Source of the DNA: Lachnospiraceae bacterium
GTDB lineage: Bacteria; Bacillota; Clostridia; Lachnospirales; Lachnospiraceae
Assembly (NCBI GenBank): GCA_022781925.1
Contig: JALESO010000043.1
Span: 62,001 to 126,000, forward strand
Direction: 5' to 3'
DNA length: 64,000 bases
The notes beneath the pieces are model-generated. The model was not told where the DNA came from. It did no database searches and saw only the letters and a program-made list of their open reading frames with translations. Shown piece after piece: positions 16,078-23,533 of the stretch; position 1 is the stretch's first letter; each line of letters starts with the position of its first letter. The translations under genes and the position numbers were made by a program.

Positions 16078-16935
16078 ATGAGTTTAATTGATACACAGTT
16101 TCAGGTAGACGAGAGTAAATGTGTGGGCTGCGGTTTATGCCAGCTCGCCTGTCCGTCTATGCTGATCGAGATGAATGAACATAAAAGACCGAGTCTGAAA
16201 CCGGTAAAAAGCATGGACTGGTACGGATGCTGGGGCTGTCAGCATTGTTTAACCGTCTGTCCGACCGGTGCGATCCGTGTACTTGGCAAAAAGCCGGAAG
16301 ACAGCCTTCCGTTACCAAGTGAAGCGATTGCCACAGATCTGGAGCGTCTGGTCTGCAGCCGTCGTTCCTGCCGTCATTACAAAGACGAAAATGTGGATCC
16401 GGAACTTTTAAATGAACTGCTTGCGGCGCTGGAAGCGACTCCTACTGGCGGAAACAAGCAGAAAATGGAGTTTACGGTTATTGATGACCGTGCTGAGCTG
16501 GACAAACTGCGCAAGATGATCTGCGAAGGTGCAGAAGAACTGAAAAAACAGGGGATTTTCCCACGTACCTGGGATGCGGAATCTTACGGAATCATGGAAT
16601 CCCGCGGACCGCAGGCCATGAACGGAGATATTTATTTCTGTTCCGCACCGCATGTCATCATTCCACACATGCCGAAGAAGTTTGGTTCCGCAGCAGTGGA
16701 AGTGGGAATCACACTGGCCTATTTCGAACTGTTATGCGAGTCAAAAGGACTTGGCTGTGTGTACCTTGGTTTCCCGATGAATGTCATGAAACTATTACCG
16801 GATGTCTGGGCGAAACTTGGTATTCCGGAAGATCATTTTGTGGCAACAGCCATGGGATTCGGTTATCCGAAATTTGAGTATGCCCGTGGTGCACAGAAGA
16901 GTGGAAAACAGGCAATTCATCGGTTGAAATTTTAA
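16078..16935 (+). CDS. ferredoxin-nitroreductase fusion protein
   Basis: 285 residues. The N-terminal 65 residues hold two 4Fe-4S motifs ('CVGCGLCQLACP' and 'CWGCQHCLTVCPTG'); from about residue 80 a nitroreductase (FMN) domain follows, with the usual 'CSRRSCRHYKD' start and 'EATPTGGNKQ' loop. Such proteins probably pass electrons from ferredoxin to a flavin-bound substrate; the natural substrate is unknown. AGGAGG precedes the ATG. The next gene starts 21 bases later but differs in composition. Confidence 0.88.
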   Translation: MSLIDTQFQVDESKCVGCGLCQLACPSMLIEMNEHKRPSLKPVKSMDWYGCWGCQHCLTVCPTGAIRVLGKKPEDSLPLPSEAIATDLERLVCSRRSCRHYKDENVDPELLNELLAALEATPTGGNKQKMEFTVIDDRAELDKLRKMICEGAEELKKQGIFPRTWDAESYGIMESRGPQAMNGDIYFCSAPHVIIPHMPKKFGSAAVEVGITLAYFELLCESKGLGCVYLGFPMNVMKLLPDVWAKLGIPEDHFVATAMGFGYPKFEYARGAQKSGKQAIHRLKF

Positions 16936-16956
16936 ATTAAGATCAGGAGGAGGCAA

Positions 16957-17418
16957 ATGGAGAAGAATATTATATATCATGGAAGTAATGTAGAAGTATC
17001 GGTTCCTCGTATTCTCCAGAATGGCTTTTATAAAGATTTTGGATATGGTTTTTACTGCACAGGCTATGAAAAACAGGCAAAGCGATGTGAACTGACAAGA
17101 AGAGGTGCATCTATGGTTAATCGTTATAAATATCTACCAAACGAGGAGTTGAAGGTATTAAAATTTGATGAGATGACGGATGCATGGCTTGATTTTGTGG
17201 TAGATTGCAGACGAGGTATTGAACATGATTATGATATTGTTGAGGGGCCTATGGCAGATGATCAGATTTGGAATTTTGTAGAAGGCTTTATTGATGGTAA
17301 AATTCCACGAGATGCCTTTTGGGGATTGGTTAGGTTTAATTATCCTACGCATCAGATTGTGTTTTGTACAGAATCGGCATTGAAAACCTTGACTTTTGAA
17401 GGGAGCGAGACATTATGA
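16957..17418 (+). CDS. DUF3990-type, ADP-ribosyltransferase-like protein (candidate toxin)
   Basis: 153 residues. It opens with 'IIYHGS' (His8), followed by 'DFGYGFYCT' (27-35, Tyr33) and ends with 'HQIVFCTESAL' (Gln133, Glu139). This order is the pattern of DUF3990 proteins, which belong to the ADP-ribosyltransferase clan with an H-Y-E/Q-like active site. DUF3990 genes are typically paired with small partner genes, as here: the next frame overlaps its last 4 bases. That arrangement suggests a toxin-antitoxin or effector-partner module; activity is not shown. Codon use is more AT-rich than in its neighbours, hinting at transfer. AGGAGGAGG precedes the ATG. Confidence 0.78.
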   Translation: MEKNIIYHGSNVEVSVPRILQNGFYKDFGYGFYCTGYEKQAKRCELTRRGASMVNRYKYLPNEELKVLKFDEMTDAWLDFVVDCRRGIEHDYDIVEGPMADDQIWNFVEGFIDGKIPRDAFWGLVRFNYPTHQIVFCTESALKTLTFEGSETL

Positions 17419-17885
17419 AAAATAAGTACTTCCCAGATGAAGATATAGAAATGAATGATCTATATTTTGTATGTTATATGATAGAGCGTGTGGCTAGGCA
17501 TATTAAGCAAAAAAATAGGTATGTTGTCAATACAATTGGACGAGATGGTTTATATCATTTGCTTAGTTGTGCAAATGTGTTACATTGTGAAAATCCATTG
17601 AAGGTAGAGGAAGACTGGATAAAGGATTACAATTTAAAAGCAGGAGACTATGATGTAACAGATGTTGATCAGGAGTTAGCGTCAATTATTCCGTCACCGC
17701 TTGATATGGGAGCTGTATATCAGCGGTTGATCAGAGATACTATAAGTTCTAAGGAAGATTATGTAGATGGAATTATGAAGGTGTATAATAATGAGATTTG
17801 CGATGTGATTGACAATTATAATTGCAGTGCATTTTATGAACCATCGTATGTAATTGCAAGGGCATATCAGAATGGTGGATTTTAA
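17415..17885 (+). CDS. conserved small partner protein of the DUF3990 gene
   Basis: 156 residues, acidic, no signal peptide or membrane segment. The start ATG overlaps the stop of the DUF3990 gene by 4 bases (ATGA type), so the two are translationally coupled. The N-terminal part ('DLYFVCYMIERVARHIK' then 'GRDGLYHLLS') resembles, in my memory, the partner proteins beside DUF3990 genes (DUF3791-like), though it is about twice as long as DUF3791. An antitoxin or target-binding role is inference. Base composition is markedly AT-rich. Confidence 0.72.
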   Translation: MKNKYFPDEDIEMNDLYFVCYMIERVARHIKQKNRYVVNTIGRDGLYHLLSCANVLHCENPLKVEEDWIKDYNLKAGDYDVTDVDQELASIIPSPLDMGAVYQRLIRDTISSKEDYVDGIMKVYNNEICDVIDNYNCSAFYEPSYVIARAYQNGGF

Positions 17886-17947
17886 AAGTAGTATTTTTTA
17901 GGAAAATTCAGGTGCTAAAAGAACAAAACACAGGGGAGGAATGTTTC

Positions 17948-18685
17948 TTGCACTATTATATTACAGGAGATACACACAAAAAATTTGACCGGGTGGAGTC
18001 CTTCTGTCTGGAGCATCATACCACAACAGATGACGTCATGATCATTCTGGGAGATTCCGGTATCAATTACTGGCTGGGACCGAAAGATGAAAAACTAAAG
18101 GAGCGTGTGGCTAGAATCCCGGTTACATGTTTCTGTATACACGGCAATCATGAAGGTAGACCATGGGAATCTCAGGCGGACTATAAACTGGTGCCATGGC
18201 ATGGCGGTCTTGTATACAAAGAAGAAAAATATCCGAATATTTTATTCGCAAAAGATGGAGAGATTTATGATTTTAACGGAAAATCGGTGATGCCAATCGG
18301 TGGTGCCGGTACCGTAAACAAAGATTATCGCATCAGTCATGGACTTCAGTGGTTTGCATCGGAACAGCCGGATGATACGATTAAGCAGTTTGTGGAGCAG
18401 CAACTGGAAAAAGCGGATTGGAAGATGGATGTTATTCTTTCACATACCGTTCCGATCAAAGCGGAACCGGTGTGGGCGTTCAAACCACGAAAAGAACCAG
18501 TTACTGTGGATAAAGGGACGGAAGAATGGCTGCAGAAAATTTATGATCGTTTGGATTTTTCAGAATGGTATGCAGGACATTATCATGTGGAGACAGAGTC
18601 TATGGGTATTCGGATCATGTTTGAGGATTTTGGAAAAATGCCGGAGATCCGCAGCGCATTAGCAGCAAAGAGTGCAGAAAAGTAA
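17948..18685 (+). CDS. calcineurin-like metallophosphoesterase
   Basis: 245 residues with the five metal-site blocks in order: 'GDTHKKF' near the N-terminus, 'GDSG', 'GNHE', 'SHT' and 'GHYH' near the C-terminus. It hydrolyses a phosphoester; the substrate is unknown. I chose the TTG at 17948, which lies 7 bases after AGGGGAGGA and starts the fold directly ('MHYYITGDTH'); an upstream GTG at 17912 adds 12 unlikely residues. It follows the DUF3990 pair by 62 bases but has normal composition, so it is probably resident, not part of that module. Confidence 0.85.
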   Translation: MHYYITGDTHKKFDRVESFCLEHHTTTDDVMIILGDSGINYWLGPKDEKLKERVARIPVTCFCIHGNHEGRPWESQADYKLVPWHGGLVYKEEKYPNILFAKDGEIYDFNGKSVMPIGGAGTVNKDYRISHGLQWFASEQPDDTIKQFVEQQLEKADWKMDVILSHTVPIKAEPVWAFKPRKEPVTVDKGTEEWLQKIYDRLDFSEWYAGHYHVETESMGIRIMFEDFGKMPEIRSALAAKSAEK

Positions 18686-18723
18686 AAAATAAGCAGTAGT
18701 AAAATGTAGAAAAGGATATCATT

Positions 18724-21453
18724 ATGAAACTGGAACAGTTAAAAATTTCAGGAATTTATGAACCGATTGGTTATCACTTGGAAAAACCGGTATTATCCTG
18801 GAAAGTGACAGAAGCAAAAGGACAGCGACCGGTTTACACATCCATAGATGTTACAGCACATGAGGATGGAGAAAATATACTTTTTCACAGAGAAGGATCT
18901 GATTTGAAGTGGGAGGGAACAGGGCTTGACCTTGTTCTTTCTTCGAGGACAAAATATGACGTAAAGATTCTGGTGCAGGATGAATGTGGAGAAGAAGCAT
19001 GTGGATTCACATCATTTGAAACAGGAAAAATGAAGGAAGACTGGACGGCGCAGTGGGTTGGAACAGTTGAACAAGACAGCCATCCAGTTTTTCGAAAAGA
19101 GTTTTCTGCTGTGGATATCAGATCCGGCAGATTGTATATTGCGGGACTTGGGTTATATGAAGCTTATTTAAACGGGGAAAAGATCGGAGCGGAATATTTG
19201 ACACCGTATTTCAATGATTATTCGGAGTTCGTGCAGGTGCAGACTTATGATGTGACTACACTTTTGAAAGAAGAAAATACATTGGATGTTTATCTTGGTA
19301 AGGGATGGTATAGTTCCAGATTTGGCATGGCATCTCAATGCAGTTTTACGGATTATCGTTTAATCGCGGAATTGCATATTGTACATGGAAATGGTGAAGA
19401 AACGGTTGTAGGTACAGATACTTCATGGAAATATGCCACATCCCATATCGTAAATAGTGGTATTTACGATGGGGAAGTGATAGATGATCGTATTTTATTG
19501 GAAAATGCCGAGTGGAAACCGGCGATTCTGGTCAGCACAGAGATCGGACAGCTGACAGACCGCTACAGCCTTCCGGTTGTGAAAAAACAGGAACTGCAGG
19601 TGCAGGAAGTACTAACCACTGAGGATGGATCTGTGATTCTGGATTTTGGTCAGAATATGACGGGTTGGGTTGTATTTCAGTCATCTTTACAAAAAGGAGA
19701 ACAGATCCATCTGGAATTTGCGGAAGTACTGCAAAATGGTCAGTTTTACAATGAAAATTACAGAACGGCAACAGGTGGATTTACTTATATCAGCGATGGA
19801 ACAGGCAAGCTGGTTTGCCCGCATTTTACCTATTTTGGATTTCGTTATGTGAGAGTCAGCGGAATGACGAAAAAGATAAATCCGAAAGATTTTTCTGCAT
19901 GGGTGCTGTACTCAAATCTTGAAAATACCGGGTATCTTGAGACAGACGATAAAAAAATAAACCGGTTATTTCAGAATTGTGTCTGGGGACAGAAGAGTAA
20001 TTTTCTGGATATTCCGTCGGATTGTCCACAGAGAGATGAACGTCTGGCCTGGACCGGAGATGCACAGATTTTTGCGCCGACAGCTTCCTACAATATGGAT
20101 ACCAAAGCATTTTACCGCAAATTTATGTGGATGATGCGAACGGCGCAGATGCACCGGGGCGGCGGTATGCCGGCTTATGTTCCGGAAAGTTTTATTTTAT
20201 GTGATCCGGCTGCAGGCTGGGGGGATGCCGCAACGATTCTGCCTTCCGTCATGTGGGAGCATTATCAGGATCAGGAATTACTGCAGGAATGTTACCCGAT
20301 GATGAAGGACTGGGTGGATTATGTTGGCAGTCAGATTGAAAAAGCATGTGGCCGGAAATATGGTCTCTGGATAGATGGTTTCCAATTTGGAGACTGGCTG
20401 GCATTGGACGGATTCAGCGAACAGGAGTTCAAGGGGAGTACACCGGATGAATATATGGCCAGTATGTATTATTACAACAGTCTGAAATTGTTACGAAAGG
20501 CTGCGCAGATTCTGGAAAAAGCGGAATATACCGAATATCTGGAACTGGAAGAGCATCAGAAACAATGCCTGCTGGATGAGTATTTTTCTCCCAAGGGTCA
20601 TCTGACGGTAAATACACAGACTGCCTATGTACTAGCGGTAAATTTTGAGGTATATCGTGATTATGACATTCTTGTTGCTGATTTTGTGAAGCAGCTGAGA
20701 CGGGATAAGTACAAGATCCGAGGTGGATTTGCCGGTGGACCGATTCTCTGCCAGACACTTGCAAAGTGTGGAAAAGGAGATCTCGCCTATCACTTTTTGC
20801 GGAATGAAGATTATCCGGGCTGGTTGTATGAGGTAAATCAGGGAGCAACGACCATCTGGGAGCGCTGGAATTCCATTTTGCCGGATGGCAGCATGAATCC
20901 GATGGGAATGAACAGTCTGAATCATTATGCATATGGCAGCGTATGCGAATTTATGTACGAATATATGGCGGGCATCCGTCCGGGAAAAAATGGATTCCGT
21001 CAGGCAGAGATCGCACCAGTGATCAGTCCGTTTTTACGGCATGTCAGGGCACAGTATGATTCTGCTTCCGGAAAATATGAAGTGGAATATCAGCTGCTGG
21101 ACAGCGGTGAGATTGCAATTCGTGTGGAAGTTCCGTTCGGCTGCGGTGCATCATTGAAATTGCCCGGAACAGAGCAGATTCTGGAACTGTCTGCCGGAAC
21201 ATATCACAATACATATGTTCCGGAGCAGAAGGTGCAATGCCCGTATGACCAGAATGCATTTTTGCAGGATGTATTTCAAAATGAAGAAGCAGCAAATTTG
21301 CTTATGACAGAAATCCCGCAGGCTGCAATGTACCGTAATCAGGACAATGCGTTCCGTCAGGTCTCGGATTTGTTTGAGCTGATTCCGATGGGTGTGGAAC
21401 CGCAGAAAATCGGAATGGTGGTAGGATGGCTGGCGCATATAAAAGCCTATTAA
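18724..21453 (+). CDS. alpha-L-rhamnosidase (GH78), cytoplasmic
   Basis: Releases terminal L-rhamnose from glycosides. 909 residues, with an N-terminal beta-sandwich region, a 'concanavalin-like' domain, the (alpha/alpha)6 catalytic barrel and a C-terminal beta domain. Conserved strings include 'DIPSDCPQRDERLAWTGD' and 'GATTIWERWNS', which carry the catalytic acidic residues of GH78. There is no signal peptide, so it must act on imported rhamnosides. A terminator follows, then a decayed sugar isomerase, suggesting a once larger deoxysugar locus. Confidence 0.92.
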   Translation: MKLEQLKISGIYEPIGYHLEKPVLSWKVTEAKGQRPVYTSIDVTAHEDGENILFHREGSDLKWEGTGLDLVLSSRTKYDVKILVQDECGEEACGFTSFETGKMKEDWTAQWVGTVEQDSHPVFRKEFSAVDIRSGRLYIAGLGLYEAYLNGEKIGAEYLTPYFNDYSEFVQVQTYDVTTLLKEENTLDVYLGKGWYSSRFGMASQCSFTDYRLIAELHIVHGNGEETVVGTDTSWKYATSHIVNSGIYDGEVIDDRILLENAEWKPAILVSTEIGQLTDRYSLPVVKKQELQVQEVLTTEDGSVILDFGQNMTGWVVFQSSLQKGEQIHLEFAEVLQNGQFYNENYRTATGGFTYISDGTGKLVCPHFTYFGFRYVRVSGMTKKINPKDFSAWVLYSNLENTGYLETDDKKINRLFQNCVWGQKSNFLDIPSDCPQRDERLAWTGDAQIFAPTASYNMDTKAFYRKFMWMMRTAQMHRGGGMPAYVPESFILCDPAAGWGDAATILPSVMWEHYQDQELLQECYPMMKDWVDYVGSQIEKACGRKYGLWIDGFQFGDWLALDGFSEQEFKGSTPDEYMASMYYYNSLKLLRKAAQILEKAEYTEYLELEEHQKQCLLDEYFSPKGHLTVNTQTAYVLAVNFEVYRDYDILVADFVKQLRRDKYKIRGGFAGGPILCQTLAKCGKGDLAYHFLRNEDYPGWLYEVNQGATTIWERWNSILPDGSMNPMGMNSLNHYAYGSVCEFMYEYMAGIRPGKNGFRQAEIAPVISPFLRHVRAQYDSASGKYEVEYQLLDSGEIAIRVEVPFGCGASLKLPGTEQILELSAGTYHNTYVPEQKVQCPYDQNAFLQDVFQNEEAANLLMTEIPQAAMYRNQDNAFRQVSDLFELIPMGVEPQKIGMVVGWLAHIKAY

Positions 21454-21483
21454 ACATTCCATATTTTAGAAAAGTGAGCAGAG

Positions 21484-21529
21484 AAAAACAGCACTTACCA
21501 GGAATTGAAACCGGATAAGTGCTGTTTTT
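21484..21529 (+). terminator. rho-independent terminator after the rhamnosidase
   Basis: Perfect 14-base arms AAAAACAGCACTTA (21484-21497) and its complement (21516-21529), ending in five T's. On the minus strand it also ends in T's. Confidence 0.9.
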
Positions 21530-21907
21530 GCCACACTGCAATTTTGGAACGGAATATGAGCGTGCAATGCTGGCGAAAGAGTTAAATGTACCGGTATTGC
21601 TCTGGGGATCTCTGGATGAGCGGTCCAAGCCGGACGGAACCAGACTGCGTGATACCCAGTGTGGATTGTTTGCCATCGGTAAAGTGCTGAGAAGAGAAGA
21701 TTTGGCATCAAATTTACTTATCTGACCAATTGCCGGTTAAGTGATCCGGTATTTGAACGTGGTCTTCGGGATTTTATGGCGGTCTGTAATGTGGTAAAGA
21801 CTTTTCGCAGGATTCGTATTTTGCAGATTTCAACACAGGTCTGCGTAGAAGATATGAGTGCTTATGTTCCGGAGCAGACAGAAGAAAAAGGCATTTTACA
21901 GTATTAG
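21528..21907 (+). pseudogene. remnant of an L-fucose/L-arabinose isomerase-like gene
   Basis: Two frames join into one decayed protein. The first (21528-21725) reads 'HCNFGTEYERAMLAKELN' and 'TRLRDTQCGLFAIGKVL'; after a one-base shift near 21702-21706 the second continues 'IKFTYLTNCRLSDPVFERG' and 'FMAVCNVVKTFRRIRILQIS' to the TAG at 21905. These strings match the middle of L-fucose/arabinose isomerase family proteins. The N-terminal and C-terminal parts are missing and the left end abuts the terminator stem, so the gene is dead. It lies just behind the rhamnosidase, fitting lost deoxysugar metabolism. Confidence 0.75.
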
Positions 21908-21926
21908 TGTACATGGGAAACAATGA

Positions 21927-22202
21927 CTAATTTTTCCTCCGCAGCATCTGCAGTACCCGGTCGATCCGCTGCTGTTCTGCGGGATTCAGTCCCTGACGCA
22001 GATGCTGGATAATAAAATCGGTTTCGTCTGTGGTAAAAGAGAGATTCTGATTTCTGGCTTTTGTGACAAAGTTCATAAGAAAGGCCATCATCTCCCTGGA
22101 TGAGTTTGGTTTCTCCTGATTCATAAAATTCATGAGAAAGGCCAGCTTTTCCGGAGATATGTTCTGAAAAGCCGGATTTTGTGAAAAAAAGTTCTGATCC
22201 AT
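21927..22202 (-). CDS. small conserved protein with a duplicated motif, function unknown
   Basis: 91 residues starting 'MDQNFFSQNPAFQNISPEK' at 22202, with GGAGGA upstream on this strand. It contains an internal repeat, 'LAFLMNFMNQ' and 'MAFLMNFVTK', and a basic C-terminus ('LQMLRRKN'). No signal peptide or enzyme motif. The neighbour at 22303-22671 on the same strand is of similar size and helical character, and a Cys/Gly-rich gene lies further upstream; a spore or surface role is possible but unproven. Confidence 0.65.
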   Translation of the reverse strand: MDQNFFSQNPAFQNISPEKLAFLMNFMNQEKPNSSREMMAFLMNFVTKARNQNLSFTTDETDFIIQHLRQGLNPAEQQRIDRVLQMLRRKN

Positions 22203-22302
22203 GATAATAAATCCTCCTGATAGTATCATCTTCAAATTGAAATAAACTACATATGCGAGATATGTATGAGCGTGATTGCAACAAAAAGAGAAAGGTTCAT
22301 TT

Positions 22303-22671
22303 TTACATATTTAGAATTCCAGTCACGGAGGTAATGTCGAGAATATTTAAAATCATGTCGATCTGATCCCGTTCCTGAGGTGTGCAGTATTCCCGCAATA
22401 CGTTTAAAATCTGATGGGTACGTTCTGTGGGAGATTCGTTGGAACAGATCTGCAATTCCTGTGCCTGCATTTCCGGGGCAGCGTCAAATAACTGCATAGT
22501 GCGCTGCAACTCAATCATTCTGACCATCATGGAGACCATACGCTGTTGCGGTCCGTAGAGATAGGGTACAATGGCTTTCAGCATCTGAATCGGTCTGTTT
22601 TGAATCAATGTATCCAGTACAGGTGGTGTATGTTCGTTTTCATGTTCATTCATAGGAGATATCACGTCCAT
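22303..22671 (-). CDS. small conserved helical protein, function unknown
   Basis: Up to 122 residues; starts are possible at 22671 or at 22653 ('MNEHENEHTPPVLDTL'), neither with a clear ribosome site. The protein is predicted helical, Met/Gln-rich in the middle ('QRMVSMMVRMIELQRTMQ') and has no transmembrane segment. It lies 100 bases upstream of the smaller minus-strand gene and ends in a similar helical pattern ('ERDQIDMILNIL' versus 'EQQRIDRVLQML'), so the two may be distant paralogues. Confidence 0.6.
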   Translation of the reverse strand: MDVISPMNEHENEHTPPVLDTLIQNRPIQMLKAIVPYLYGPQQRMVSMMVRMIELQRTMQLFDAAPEMQAQELQICSNESPTERTHQILNVLREYCTPQERDQIDMILNILDITSVTGILNM

Positions 22672-22879
22672 ATCTGATGTTTTTATAATGTATGAAAAAA
22701 GTATGCGATTATGAATAGAAAGTTGTGCTCAATAAAAAACGTCAGATTATGCAAACGTCGATGAGTTATTTGAAAATAAAAAGGTATAAGAACATAGAAG
22801 TTGGATATCAGGCAGGCGAAAATAAGTTTATTTCATATAATAATAGGGAATCCATTGCCAGATATAGAGGATATAGTAT

Positions 22880-23020
22880 ATGGGAAAATTGATCTATGAC
22901 GGAAAAAGTGTATATGAGATAGATGAGGACTGCCTGCGGAAAAAGGAAGAACGGGAACGACAAAAAGAAATGGAGTGGCAGAGAAAAGAATCTGAAAAGA
23001 ATAAGAACCGGAGGCATTGA
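22880..23020 (+). CDS. 46-residue charged small protein
   Basis: Begins 'MGKLIYDGKSVYEIDEDC', then becomes a Lys/Glu/Arg-rich helix and ends 'NKNRRH'. GAGGA lies 8 bases before the ATG at 22880. I recall this short 'GKLIYDG.SVYEIDE.C' protein as widespread in Lachnospiraceae, always of unknown function. Its last codons lie inside the stem of the terminator shared with the convergent Cys-rich gene. Confidence 0.7.
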   Translation: MGKLIYDGKSVYEIDEDCLRKKEERERQKEMEWQRKESEKNKNRRH

Positions 23021-23034
23021 CGCCTCCGGTTCTT
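23003..23034. terminator. bidirectional terminator between convergent small genes
   Basis: Perfect 13-base arms AAGAACCGGAGGC (23003-23015) and complement (23022-23034), 6-base loop. It serves the + strand 46-residue gene and the - strand Cys-rich gene; the T-rich side is on the minus strand. Confidence 0.85.
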
Positions 23035-23039
23035 GAAGT

Positions 23040-23270
23040 TTAGAAGCAGCCGCAGCCGTTTCCGTTGTTGTTTCCACCGCATCCGCCACAGCAGCACAGA
23101 AGCAGGATGATCCAAATTGCCTCACTGCAGCTGTTTCCGCCCAGGAAGGAGCCGTTGCCGTTTCCACATCCGCCGCAGCAGCACAGAAGTAAGATGATCC
23201 AGATAATGTTGTTGCATCCGCATCCGTTGTCGTTAGAGCATCCACAGTTTGTAGCAGCTAAATCACTCAT
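23040..23270 (-). CDS. Cys/Gly/Asn-rich protein with two hydrophobic repeats
   Basis: 76 residues made of two near-identical modules: 'IIWIILLLCCCGGCGNGNG' and 'IWIILLLCCCGGCGGNNNG', flanked by 'CGCSNDNGCGCN' and 'NGCGCF'. GGAGG precedes the ATG at 23270. Each module is a short hydrophobic segment followed by a Cys-Gly cluster. Proteins like this are often labelled chorion- or high-cysteine proteins; in spore formers, small YjcZ-like hydrophobic proteins are linked to sporulation. A structural or coat role is likely but unproven. Confidence 0.78.
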   Translation of the reverse strand: MSDLAATNCGCSNDNGCGCNNIIWIILLLCCCGGCGNGNGSFLGGNSCSEAIWIILLLCCCGGCGGNNNGNGCGCF

Positions 23271-23428
23271 GTTGATAGCCTCCAGATTTTTATTTACAAT
23301 TCATAGTATGTATGCGGCTTGTCAGTGTTTCCTGAAAAAGAGGTTTATTTTTTCAGGGATGATTTTTATTTTCTGTCAATTTGTTTTTGGATAATCCTGA
23401 ATTTTGATAAAAAATTTTACACTTTAAC

Positions 23429-23457
23429 TTGACAAAGTAATAGAGAAAATGTATTAT
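23429..23457 (+). promoter_or_regulatory. promoter of the Re-citrate synthase operon
   Basis: TTGACA (23429-23434), 17-base spacer, TATTAT (23452-23457). The -10 overlaps the first of three palindromic operators. Confidence 0.85.
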
Positions 23458-23505
23458 TGTATGCAATGAGGTTGATTGCATACAATCTGTTAGATTGTAT
23501 ACGAG
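23456..23505 (+). promoter_or_regulatory. three evenly spaced GntR-type operators
   Basis: ATTGTATGCAAT (23456-23467), ATTGCATACAAT (23475-23486) and ATTGTATACGAG (23494-23505) begin exactly 19 bases apart. The first two are near-palindromes and exact reverse complements of each other; the third keeps the left half. They cover the -10 and transcription start. The TTGTATACAA-like core is typical of GntR/FCD regulators, and such a gene is the second in this operon, so autorepression is likely. Confidence 0.7.
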
Positions 23506-23533
23506 TATGTATATAAGGTGAGGAGCGAATAAC

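Noticed and set aside
17912-17947. GTG start of the phosphoesterase
   Set aside because: It lies upstream of the strong ribosome site, which fits the TTG at 17948, and adds residues not part of the fold.
22808-23245. 145-codon minus-strand frame rich in Ala and Thr
   Set aside because: It is the shifted frame of the Cys/Gly-rich gene (GC-rich repeat codons) and of the region behind it; the terminator cuts through it.
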